NCBI RefSeq assembly: GCF_964199755.1
Contig: NC_133903.1
Location: forward strand, 4,853,001 to 4,917,000
From: Larus michahellis
Lineage: Eukaryota; Chordata; Aves; Charadriiformes; Laridae
Direction of reading: 5' to 3'
Length of the DNA stretch: 64,000 nt
Shown piece by piece: positions 1 through 15,500 of the stretch (position 1 is its first letter; every line of letters begins with the position of its first letter). A program made the position numbers and the translations under genes. The notes beneath the pieces were generated by a model that had not been told where the DNA came from, ran no database searches, and was given only the letters and a program-made list of their open reading frames with translations.

Positions 1-343
1 GTTTCCAAAAAGTATTTTAAAAAGTGGGTTCTAAAATAGCTCGTACAAGTAACATAAAAGGATGGAAGAAATCTAACGAGGGAGTGGAGAAAATGGATCT
101 CCAAACATTTATGCCTTGTTCTTTTTCTGTGTGAAAGAGCTGGAGAAGGTGAAATGAGCCCGTAAAGGTACAAAAGCCAACAAACTGAGGTCTGATGAAA
201 CTGCCCAAGGTTACTGTCTGAGAGAAATACGTGTGCTGGAAGCCTGAGACGAAAACCAGATTGGAGATATTTATATTAGAAAAGGACTGAGCAAGGGCAA
301 TATAAACAACCATCACTCAAGGCATAATTCAGCTTCAGGCTGC
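1..343. other. AT-rich sequence without a recognisable gene
   Basis: This AT-rich stretch ends abruptly at a CpG-rich block that begins near 344. Short reading frames are present, but none resembles a known protein or has splice sites around it. I see no repeat family in it. It is probably intergenic sequence upstream of ARPC1B. Confidence 0.5.
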
Positions 344-498
344 CGGGTGCGGAGTGGCCGGGGCGAGCTCTGCACCTTGTGCTCCGTCCGGCGGCGGGGA
401 ACGGTGGCTCTGCATTTCCAGGCCGTCGCTCCGCTCTGGGAGGACATTCCGCTGCCGTCCCAGCCCCAGTGCCTTTGAGCCACGGCGAAGGGGCGAAG
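344..498 (+). promoter_or_regulatory. CpG-rich block, candidate first exon or promoter of ARPC1B
   Basis: CpG density jumps sharply here against the AT-rich flank. The block ends in a good plus-strand splice donor, GAAG|GTAGGT, with the exon edge at 498. The coding part of ARPC1B starts at 5806, just after an acceptor whose AG is at 5794-5795, so at least one non-coding exon must lie upstream. This is one candidate; the strong donor at 2903/2904 is another. The choice cannot be made without transcript data. Confidence 0.35.
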
Positions 499-2879
499 GT
501 AGGTGCTTGTTTTGCCTCGACTGTTTCCTTGGCCGCCTCCCCCATCTCTATCGCTGTCAGGGCATCCTTTGTGTCACCCACCCAGCGTGGGTGACAAGTC
601 ACTAGTGTATTTTGCTAACCGCAGCACCAGGCTTCCTGGCACGTGCTTTGTATGCGCTGGGGTTAACGGTGCCTTTGAAAGCGCCGTTCACAGTAAAGCT
701 CGTGGTTGCAGCCTTAATTACAGGGGAGCTGCTGGCTGCACAGGCCTGACGTTACGCGCCAGTTAACACGGTTGGGGGCAAGAAATGGGGCTCTACGCAA
801 GGTGGGATGCCGGAGGCTGTTCACTGGAGCCTGCCTGAAAAACTCCCCCGCCTCTAAATGAGAAGAAGCTGCAGAATTGCTGCCGCTTTTCATCCCTTCT
901 GCCTCACCTCCAAAGAAAACCCCAGCAAAAACCCGTTCTGGTGTCCCCAGCATGTGTGTGGCGGGATGGTTCCTCCCCAGCCTTTCTGCGGAGGCCCTGA
1001 GCTTACAGGAGATGCTGCCGCGGATGCAGGAGGAGCTTCCCACGTGAGAGAACGGAGGTAACAGCAGGTAAAGGATTTAGCCCAACCTGGAGTTGGATCT
1101 GGCAGGGGACCCAGCAGGGCTGAGCCTTCATCCCCGGCCTCCACACGCTGATTTCCCCGGGGGCTGTTGAGCCCCGGGGGGAACCCAAGCGGTGTTCGAA
1201 ACCCGTGCATCCCCGGCGGAGGCCGCTCGCTGCCGTGCTCGTTAGCGCAGGCTCCGAGGAGCCGCGGCAGGAGCAGCCTCCAGACCAGAAGTGATGAGGA
1301 AACGTGATGGCAGACGCGGAACCGCTCTGCAGGCAGCGCTGGGGGTGATGCTCTCCCCTCTATAACACACCCCCATTCCTACTGCAGGCGTTAAAATGAC
1401 ATGTCCTTCCTTCAAACCCCCGCCTGGAAGGGGTCTGGTGGGAAGGGATGGGCAGAAGGATGGTCTGTGCTGCGTCCTCCCATCGCACACGGCCGAGAGC
1501 TGCTGGTCGTGGTGCAGGAGGCAGCGCTAGGACGCCTGGAAAGCCTGAACCCTCCTGGTGAAGAGGCAGAGCAGCTCGCAGCCAGAGCAGGACTAGAGGA
1601 AATGTGCCGGCAGCAGGAAAAACTTCAAAAAGCCGCAGCTTTCAGCCGCGTGGGAGCTGCGGTGCAAGCCGTGTCCCTCCTGCTGCGTCTGGGGTGTCAG
1701 CGATGCCGGGGGCGAGCTGGGCACTGCAACGGGCAAACGGGTGTTAGAGGATGGGACAGCTCGCTGCATCCCATTTCCCACCATGGGGGTTCACTCCTGG
1801 CCAGAGCCGCGGAGACCCGCCACCCTCTGGGGACATCTCAGGATCTCTGCGTGGGACCAAGGCAACACGCTTGAAGGGAAACGTGGCTGATGGACCCCGG
1901 GACGAAGGGAGAGATGAGCTGCCCGCTCAGTGCCACCACGCGGAGCCTTTCCCTACAGCTGCCCCCTCACTCAGAGGTGGATTCTGCAGCTCAACAAGTA
2001 CGAGGTGGTTGGACCCGCATCCTGCGCCTCCCTGTGCGAGACCCCGATGAGCTGCTGTCCCGCTTCGGCGGCGGCGCTCGGGGAGGGAAGGGGTGCGTCC
2101 ATCCTGCATCCCTCCCCCGCGCCTGCAGCCGAGCAGTGAGAAGCTGAATCCCATCTCTCCTTCCCAGCCCCTTCCAGCAGGAGCCGAGCTCCTGGGAGTT
2201 ACCCTGCCCGTCTGGGAAAAGAATAAAAATTAGTTGCGCTGAAGCAGGAGGGGAAAAAAATAGAGGGGTGCATGTCTTGGCAGGGGGGAGCCTGGGCTCG
2301 GTCCCACGGGGCTCAGTGGGATGCAGGAACCGGCAGCAGCTGCTGCTCGGGGTGGCCGGATCCAGGCGCCGCGGGGTCCTGCTGAGCTGCGAATCCCCCC
2401 TGGCCGTGGGAGGCGATGCCAAGGCCCATCTCGCCCCGGGTGGGCTCCAACTACCAGCTACCGCCTGCTGTGGGCCATCAGCGGCGGGGGCCCTGTGGCA
2501 TCTGCTCCCCCCGAAACGCTTTGGGGACTGGGGGGCTGAGCAACCCCGCTGCGGCCGGAGCGAGAGAGACGGGGCTCCTTCCCTCCGCTCTCCCAGCTCC
2601 ATCCTTCCTGGGGCGAGTTGCCCGCATGCTGCTGAGCAGCGGGGGCTGCCGGGAGCATCCCGGGGCCGGTGGCCCATCCACGTGCGGCGATGGCGGAGAG
2701 GCCTGGCTTGCAGGCAGGGGCAGGGCGGCCGCCGAGCTGCTTTGCGCTCCCCCAACGCCCACGTAAGGAAGTGGTTGCATTTCTCGGAGAGGAAAAGGGA
2801 AGTCGGGCTGCCTCGGCGGGGCAGCCAGCAGCTCCCGCCGTTCGCTCGGGGCTGCCGTTCGTGTCGACTGCCCAGAGTC

Positions 2880-2910
2880 CATGAACTAGCCCTGCCCGGC
2901 AAGGTAAGGA
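2880..2910 (+). promoter_or_regulatory. Candidate alternative first-exon donor for ARPC1B
   Basis: AAG|GTAAGG at 2903/2904 is a near-consensus splice donor inside the CpG-dense region at 2300-3600, about 2.9 kb upstream of the acceptor at 5795. It may mark the end of an ARPC1B non-coding first exon. This is inference only. Confidence 0.25.
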
Positions 2911-5113
2911 GCGGGGAGGCAGCTCTGCCACCCCAGCTGCCACCTGGGTCTGTCCCGGGGGGGGCTGCAGCCGTCGCCTCCCCCCGGTGCTCACACCCTG
3001 CTCGAGGGGAGACGCGGACCCCCCGGCCGGGGCTGCTTTGGGCTCGGAGGGGGGTGCAGGCAGCGCCTCGCTGCTTGTAGGTTTTGCTTTTGCTGCGTTT
3101 TGGGCTTTTGGATTTATTTTTTTTTTTTTCCTTTAGCTTTGGCAGCAAGTTTGAGTTTTATCCTCTCGCCGGAGGCCCGGCAGCTGCGGGGGGTTGGAAA
3201 GTGTCTCCTGGTGGGGGTCCCGCAGGGGTCGGTGCCGGCGCTGTCTGAGATTGGTCCTCTCCTCCTCGGGCATCAGCAGCCTCCGGTTTTACCCAGCGTG
3301 AGGAGGAGGAGGGTCAGAGCTGCCCTTCATCTGCGCCGGGGCAGCGATGTCCCCCCCAGGGCCAGGCTGGCTCCAGGGGGACCCCACACTAACCTTGGGG
3401 ACCGAGGACGGTTGTCCCCAGCCTGGCTGGCAGGAGCACGGGGGGGTGACACCCTGCAGCCGCCGTGGGGAGCAGAGGGGCTACCGGGGGTCGGCGCTGG
3501 GGTCTCGGCAGTGCGGGAGGACAGGGCCACCATGCTGGCCAGGGGCAGCTTCACGGGGTCCTGCAGCTCCCGGCGGGACCCTCATTGTGTCTCTGCACCG
3601 GCGGGTGCAAACCCACCTCCTGCCGCCCCGCCAGCCTCGGCAGAACCGAAAACGCAGCTCCTCCGGCTCACGGCTTCCTCCTGGGAGCGGGAGGAGCCCC
3701 CGGCGCTCGGCTCCTGCCAAGGTTTGGTTATCTCCTCCAAGGATGTTTCCGAACTGCTCGGCGCCTCCGGGCTGGCCAGGGAGATAACGGAGCTGCATCG
3801 CATCCCAATCCCGCCCTGTCTGGCCATCTGAAAATGCCCCTTTTCCTCCCTCAAAAGCTTCCGTGTTGATGGGGGGCATGACCGCGGCCCCTCCGATGCT
3901 CTTCCCTGCTGGGAAGGGGCTGCCGAGCTCCCCCTGGGTCCCCCCACGGCTCCCACCCCAGGCTGGGGCACGGCTCAGCCCACGGGGCGTCAGCAGGATA
4001 CGGGCCGTAAAGCGGCTGCTGGGGGAATGAGGCACAAACGGCTGCGGGGAGCGATGGGGCTCGTGCGGCCGAGCAGCCCCTGCTTCCCACCAGCTCCCAC
4101 GGCAGCCGGAGGACGGCTTCCGCTGCCCGGCCCTGCGGGGGCGGCGTTAAATGGGTGAACGGCAAGGACCCCCCCGGGCGAGGAGGGTCCAGGCCTCTGA
4201 GCACCCAGCCCAAGTTAAGAAAAACCCAAGTATCGCTGTTCTCTTGGAGAGCATTGAAGATGGAAAGCGCCGCGGCGTGCCCTGCCTCCCATCCCTCCTC
4301 TCCAGGAGCCGAGGGATGGTTTCAGCTGGGTCCCCGTTTCATCCAGGTCCCCATTTCACAGACTTTTCCGCTCCTCATCTCTTGCAACACCCACCGCGCC
4401 GTCCCCGCTTGCTGATTTTATTCAGCGCCTTCTGCGCAGCCCCGGCCGCCGGGCTCGGGGCAGAGGGACACGGTGGCAGTGGCTTTGCAGCCTCCCGCGG
4501 GTCACCCGGCGCCGAGCCCCGGCAGCATCGGTGGGGCTGGGGCTGGAGAGATGCTCGGCCATGGCCGTGTCCTCGGCCGGCGGGGACAGGGGGTTCAGCG
4601 GGGGCTCGGCCGTAGGCTGTGTGACAGTGGGGGTCGTGCCGTGCATTGGCACTGGGATTGCTCCGCCTGCGAAAGGCAGGTGATGGAGCTCCATGGATTC
4701 TTGTTTCACCAGCCCCGGGGAGGGAGGTTCGCTAGGAGGGACTTTTTTCCTTCCTCTGTACCGTTTTTAGCTGCCAAAGAAAATGGGCAGTGTTCAGGGA
4801 ATTCCCAAAATAGCCGAGAGGCAAACTGTGAGTAATCCCAGTCCGTCCGTCACGCCCTGGTGAGGTGTTTCCCCGCATCCGTGCGTTACCTCGGCCGGAT
4901 GGCCCAGGGGCTGCGTCGCTGCTCCGAGCCTTTCCCGTTCCTGCGGCACCTGGAGTGGGTTTGAGGGAGGAAGCCCCGTCCCATGGCCCCGGAGCGGGTC
5001 TGCAGGAGGGAGCCCCATCCCATGGTCCCGGAGCGGCCGGTGGGCGCTGCCGGCAGTGCGGGGAGCTCAGCCAGGGGAAGGGATTAGTCACCGGCTCACC
5101 AGGGCTGAGCACA

Positions 5114-5168
5114 GATGGGATGGGACGGGACGGGATGGGATGGAACAGGATGGGATGAAAAGGGATGG
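5114..5168 (+). repeat. GGGAT-type pentanucleotide repeat
   Basis: An imperfect tandem run of GGGAT/GGGAC units lies upstream of the ARPC1B start codon. The same motif recurs in the opposite orientation at 6318-6381 and as a longer array at 6965-7160. Confidence 0.8.
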
Positions 5169-5805
5169 AGATGCCTCCATGGGGTTTTGGCCTTTCCTAA
5201 ATGAGAGGTGGGGAAGGAACAAGCCCCACGGGGCTGGCGGGAGCAGCCGGAGGGAGGAGGTGCTGCCCATGGCGGGACCCTGGGATGTGTGTGGGGCTGG
5301 TGGTGCTGGCGCCAGGGTGTCCGTGTACCCATCCGGCTCCTGCCCACCAGGCTCCAGCCGGCTGGGGCAGGGTGATGGTGTGGTTTGGAAGTCTATGGAA
5401 GAGGTCCCCGCTTCCCATCTGGCCATGGGACACCCAGCTGTGGGCATATGGCCGCGGGCACCCATCTGGCACCCGGCCACAGGACAATCAGTGTGGGGTG
5501 CCTGGCTGTGGGGCAGCACCATGGGGGTCTCCTCCAGCTCCACCTGGACCTTCCCTCCCTTCCCCCCGAGCTGGACCCACCTGGCCATCCTTCCTTGGGC
5601 ACACTCTGGGCTTGGAAATCCTTGGGGAAACCCCTTCCCCAGCAGAGGAGGGACTCGATGGGCTTCAACGTGGGGCTGATCCCGGTGGGAGGGAATGCTC
5701 GGTGGGGCTCGGAGACAGGGGGGCCTGCTGGGGGCTTGTCCCCGTGGCCAGAGCAGCATCTCCTGATGGCCGCTGGGGTCTCACTCCATCCCCAGCTTGC
5801 GAGCC

Positions 5806-10621
<4,816 letters not shown>

Positions 10622-10795
10622 ATGAAGGAACCAGCCCGGAAGGGCGTCCCGGCTGCCAGCCTGCCCCTGCCCTGCTGCCCCCGCCTGCCTCCCCCCGCCA
10701 GCCCCCGTGCCACCCCCGCCAGCCGGCCACGATGCCACCAGCGGCTCCCCCGGCTGCCAGCCAGCCCCGGCGGCTGCTCTCAGACAAAGAAAACC

Positions 10796-10817
10796 TTTTT
10801 TTTTTTTTTTTTTTTTT
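10796..10817 (+). repeat. T-run in the ARPC1B 3' UTR
   Basis: Twenty-two consecutive T residues lie in the 3' UTR, about 175 bases after the stop codon and 58 bases before the poly(A) signal. Confidence 0.9.
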
Positions 10818-10874
10818 ACTATTTTTGTTACCATCCTACCCGATGCTGGTCATACATTGCTTAAAGAAATCAAA

Positions 10875-10880
10875 AATAAA
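10875..10880 (+). terminator. ARPC1B: Poly(A) signal of ARPC1B
   Basis: This is the first AATAAA after the stop codon at 10619-10621, giving a 3' UTR of about 270-280 bases. Confidence 0.75.
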
Positions 10881-10899
10881 GTAAGGATTTTCCTGTATA

Positions 10900-11790
10900 A
10901 ATCCAATGATTTTTAAAAAAAAAAAACAGTTCAGTGCAAACACGTGCATGATTAGGGCCCATCAGCTGTGCCGCATCCCACCAGGGATGGTCACATCCTC
11001 CCTCCTGCCAGCTCTGAGGATGAATCAGGATTGTGGGGATAAGGGGGATGTCACCTCCCTGTTCCCTGCCTCAGCACGGTTTCCAACCAGGATTGGTATT
11101 AGAGAAAAGGTCAGGGCGAGGATGGCGGTGACAAAGCAGCGCAGGTTTCCCATGCGGCTCCCAGCTCCTCCTGGACACCTGGCTGCAATCCCACGCCGGG
11201 AGAGCCGGCTCGGAAACCTTGTGCCGCCGAGCAAATCACATTTGTCATCCCGCATTCCTAACGCCGGAACCCCCCCGCCAGCGGCTCCGAGAGCTCCCAG
11301 ACCAGCTCTGGGGCTGAATCTCCTCCAGCCTTGGGTGAGCAAGTCTGGGAGGTGCTGGTGTCCCTGGTGCAGGGTGACAGCAGGACTCCCAGGACTGCCT
11401 GGGGTGCAGCGGGTTAGAGCATCTCCTGCTCCACAGCCCCGCGCCGCGAGACAGGACACAGGACGGCTGCCGGGGGGGTGACAGTTCGGGGACCGGCCCT
11501 CTGACACAGTGACTGGCTTAGACAGCAGCCGGAGGGCAACTGTTTTCTCCACTGTGGTAACCAGATTGTGCAAGATTGTCCATCAGAGACAGCGGGAAGA
11601 GCTTTGTGCCTTCAGGCGACGTCTGCTGAGGGAGCGACGGAACCTCCAGCCAAATTCCACAGCGCCAACAACACAGGAAGAGCAGAGCAGCAGACAGGAG
11701 TCACCACACCACCAGCCTTCCCGCACCTCGCGTCTCAGCGGCGGCCCGTACGCTCGCGTTCACACACACACACACACGACCAGGACAGAG
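10900..11790. other. Intergenic gap between ARPC1B and PDAP1 3' ends
   Basis: The two genes converge here. No exon is recognisable; a (CA)n tract lies near its right end. Short open frames on both strands have no visible similarity. Confidence 0.6.
11761..11777. repeat. (CA)n microsatellite
   Basis: About eight CA dinucleotides lie in a row just beyond the inferred 3' end of PDAP1. Confidence 0.85.
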
Positions 11791-11809
11791 CAGTTATGAT
11801 AATTTACAT

Positions 11810-11815
11810 TTTAAT
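11810..11815 (-). terminator. PDAP1: Putative poly(A) signal of PDAP1 (ATTAAA)
   Basis: On the minus strand this reads ATTAAA, a common variant signal, about 770 bases after the PDAP1 stop codon. No AATAAA was seen on that strand nearer the stop. Confidence 0.5.
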
Positions 11816-12582
11816 CAGCCAAATATACAAGTTCTGTTGGTGTTGGTTTTGAAACTTTATCAAGTTTTTTTCCATCTGGGTCTGATACAATTAATGTTGG
11901 GGGTTTTTTTTTCCTTTAAACAAAGGATGATGTGGTTAAAAACTGGCACTATCCCTAATAAGGAGAAGAAAAAAAAAAAAATAATGAAGAGGAGGGAAAA
12001 GGGGAGGCTGGCTGCAAGAGAGGAGGGATGAAACCGGGAAGGAACGGCACTCCAGATGTCCATGAAGTCAGGCTCCCAGATGATACTGCAACAGCCTGCA
12101 GCAAAATTTGACGGGCCATTTGCCCCAAAGGATTCCTCAGATACGTTATCCTTTGGGCTTTCACTAGCAAGTCAAAGTTCCCCACCCCATGCCCCACCCC
12201 ACAACGATCCCACAATCTACTTTCTTGCAATCTAATATTTGAAGCATCTCCCCTCCCGCGCAGCTCCCTCCAGCCCTGCCCCCCCCCTCCCCGTCTATGA
12301 GTTCTTAACCCTAAAAACGGCAAAAACATTCAGGTTTCCAAACTGTTACAGAGAATTGCTGTTCAGCACAGTTCTGCACCGAAGATAGCAGCTGCCCCTA
12401 ACCCCAAAATGGAAATCTGTGCCAGGATGAGGACAAACACATCGTCAGTGTCTCTTGGAGGTGAAGGTGACTTCGATGCCGCAGTACACCCTACGTGGCA
12501 TCGATGGTATGCAACACGACAGAGCTCCTGGCAGGCACCAGGCACAGTTCCCTGGCGTTTCCTCCTCTTGCGTGTCCTGTGC

Positions 12583-15500
12583 TTACTTGTTAAGGGATAG
12601 TGACTGCAGTCTTTTACCTGCCATGGCCGCTTCGTCTTTTGCTGCGGGGAAGAAAACAACAGAGGTTTCATCATTTCACAGCACACATCAGGGACTGGTG
12701 GTGGCCTGACAGCCCCGGAGACCGAAATCCTGCTAGCCATGCACAGTGAGGTAACGGGAGAAAATCCGACCCTCCCCACCGATCCATGGTACATCCCCCC
12801 CCCCCCAGAGTTAAGAGGAACAGCCCCCCCTTGCGCGTTCCCTTCTGTCCTCAGCCTCTCCTCAGGCATTCACAAATTACCCTGATGCTGACGCACGGAT
12901 TTCTCCGTGGAAGGCACCAAGAACACACGTTCATCAGACTTCAGGTTCACACCTATCAGAGCCGACGAGAAAGGCCGGGCAGGGGAGGAGGGCTGCCGAC
13001 CCCCCGGGCAGGCTGGATCCCAGCGAGCAAAGCAGCTGAATCACACCCAGCGCAAGGAACTCGCTAAACCCCCAAAATGGAGCAAGCATTGCCTGGGAGG
13101 CTGAGGACAATACGGATATCAAGGGCAATTCCCTTCTCTCTTTCCCTGCTCAGATGTCCTGGAGCTTTATAAAGCAGGAGCTTTATAAGAACGAAACAGC
13201 TGAACCTGGTTTTGACGAGAGGAGTTGTGATGACACTCACCAACACCCCGCAGTCTCAGGAGATGAGGGATTACCGCGTGTGACATAAGAAATCGTGGCT
13301 CTCGGCAAGCGCAACCATCACAAAGAGAAGTAAGAGGATATGATTAATCACTCTCTAACCTTTTCTTTCTTCTTCTTTCTTTCTGGCAGCTTCTTCCCTT
13401 TGCTTCCGAATGATGGCTAGTCGGGCGAGATCTGCCTTCGCTTGTTCTGTTTTACCAGCTAGGTGCATTTTCATGTATCTTTCTTTTGCCTTTTGTTTCT
13501 CTATTTCCTCTCTGTTTGAGCGAAACACACCAGTCACCAGAGCATCCATGTAAGCACGCGGGCACAGGCAGAGCGGGGGAGGCTTTCTGACTGGGAAGGA
13601 CTGTGAGGACAGAGACTGGGGGGCCCCGTCACCAGTTTTCAAGCCCAGGTTCTATCTATTGCAAGGTTCGAACAGGAGTGATGAGAGAGGTTATTTCTAC
13701 CTTCGTTCAGCTAAATAAGGACACCGACACACAATGAGGTCAAATGAATTAGCCCCAGACTGCACAGCACCATGACATGTTTTTCCCAGCCGTACCCTCA
13801 AAGGTGTAATCCTGCCGAAGCAATCTCTCCCAAATAAGCAAGCTTGAATCTTTCACTCTGAAACTCTCCGTTGCTAAATGAAACTAGAAGATTAAACTTT
13901 GGTTCTCATCTTATTCATCTGCTCAGACAAAAATTTCACCGCGACCCCTGGAATCTGGGAAACTGCTACCTGTCACTAGGGCACCTTCTGTAGCGAGATT
14001 GAAGCGGACCCCAAGGTGACCTCTGGTTAATGGATTTTGGTTACGTCTGAATTTTGGCATAAAACTTCAGGAAAGGAATGGTTTACGTCTGCTTCACAGC
14101 AACTAACTTCACTCTCTCAGCACACCTGCCCGAGCTGCCTGGCTCCAGGATGGCCACAGCTACTCCCAGAGGACAGAGAACTACTGTCAGGTTTGTAAGA
14201 AAAGACATTGTGAACCCCAGTGAGTCCTGCCTGACAGTTCGCTGCTGTTCAGCGTCCGCTTTAGACAGCAACGCACCTAAAGGGCTTCCCTGAAACACCA
14301 CCACATACACAGCAGGGAAACACCTCCCCGCATTAAGCTGCTGCCACCGGTGAGGATGAAATTCCAGGAATGCACTAGCTCCTACCGAGGCAGCAGGAAA
14401 GACTCACCGCTCTCGTCGCGAGAGTTCCTTCGGTCCATCCAGGTCCAGCTGAGTTACTTTTTTGGTTGTCTGAATTACACGATTGGGATTCTCTATGTCT
14501 ATCAACCCTTCCACTCCTTTGCGCTTTTGCTAAGGTTCAAGAACAAGAGGAGGGTTAAGAAGTTCTCTCACACCCAACGTTGTGTTGTATCAGAGCTCAT
14601 CAAATACACTGCAAGACACCCCAAAAGCAGAATTCAAGATGTTTTTACTACCACACAGCAAAACCATTTACGAACCAAGACTTATACCACCAGGCATCTT
14701 CAGCCTGTTTTGACATCTTCTTGCCTTTGCATTTCGCTTAGAAAAATACCCAAGTTTTAACTCTGAGGACAAAATGCTGTCAAATTAAGATTTTTTGGAC
14801 TTCGAAAAATAGCTCTTCCATGAAAAATCTGTTATAGGTAGCTCACATCTCTCACCAGCCCCAAGAATCTGGGTGGTGCAAAAGCATTAAGTGTCCTGAG
14901 AATGACAGTACCTGATAATCCTCGTCATCTTCATCACTCTCATCTGAATCTAAAGACTTCTTCTCCTTTTTGGGGTCCCCTGTTGCTCCTTCGCCTCCTT
15001 CTTCTTGCTCCTCCTCTTCCTACAAAATCACAGGAAATTAGAGAAAATGCACGTCAATAAAAATCCGAAATCCAACAGTGACTCTTAAATGAGATAATTT
15101 TGGAGGGACGAGAGACAGCTCTGAGCGCACCGGTGTTCCTGACACGGCCCTTATGGCTCCAAAGGTGCCCAGCTGTCACAAAACAAGAGCTCATTCTCAA
15201 CACGTACATCACCTGCCCCAACAAATCACCTCTAAACAACCCCGCTGTTTTCTCTGTGTAACAGGCCAGGAAAATGATTGTAAAAGACAGAACTGGCACT
15301 TTACTTTCCCCAAATGAAAGATCTCCGGGAGACATTTTGGCCCGTGTTTCCTGTGCACAATATCTCAGGGACTGGAAACTACACGGACATAACGTAGAGC
15401 TGGATCCCATCCTAGATATAGATTAAAAAAAACCTAGAGAAGAGCGAATCGAGAACCATCAACCAGAACATTATTATCCAAGAAATTACATCCTTTTTTA

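Larger units (their letters stand above)
499..5795. other. GC-rich upstream or intron-1 region of ARPC1B
   Basis: No coding exon is recognisable. The DNA is GC-rich, with a CpG-dense part at about 2300-3600, a T-run near 3116-3130 and GGATG-type repeats near 5114-5168. Long open frames on both strands, such as a 385-codon minus-strand frame at 1991-3148, look like by-products of high GC content because they lack similarity, exon boundaries and codon-bias support. A strong donor, AAG|GTAAGG, falls at 2903/2904 and may end an alternative first exon of ARPC1B. Confidence 0.5.

Noticed and set aside
1401-1874. A 157-codon plus-strand frame upstream of ARPC1B
   Set aside because: No recognisable family, no splice logic linking it to ARPC1B, and its composition follows local GC content.
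1991-3148. A 385-codon minus-strand open frame starting with a Lys-rich stretch
   Set aside because: The Lys run comes from a genomic T-tract and the rest from CpG-rich DNA. It shows no domain, no homologue that I recognise, and competing open frames on the other strand.
5088-5759. Overlapping 200-codon frames on both strands before ARPC1B
   Set aside because: Open in several frames at once because of GC richness and simple repeats; the true coding start at 5806 is well defined.
13225-13260. A GTGATGA C-box-like sequence in a PDAP1 intron
   Set aside because: No suitable D box or terminal stem nearby, so a C/D snoRNA is not supported.
13660-13680. A GGTTCGAAC string like a tRNA T-arm
   Set aside because: No acceptor stem, D-arm or anticodon arm could be fitted around it.
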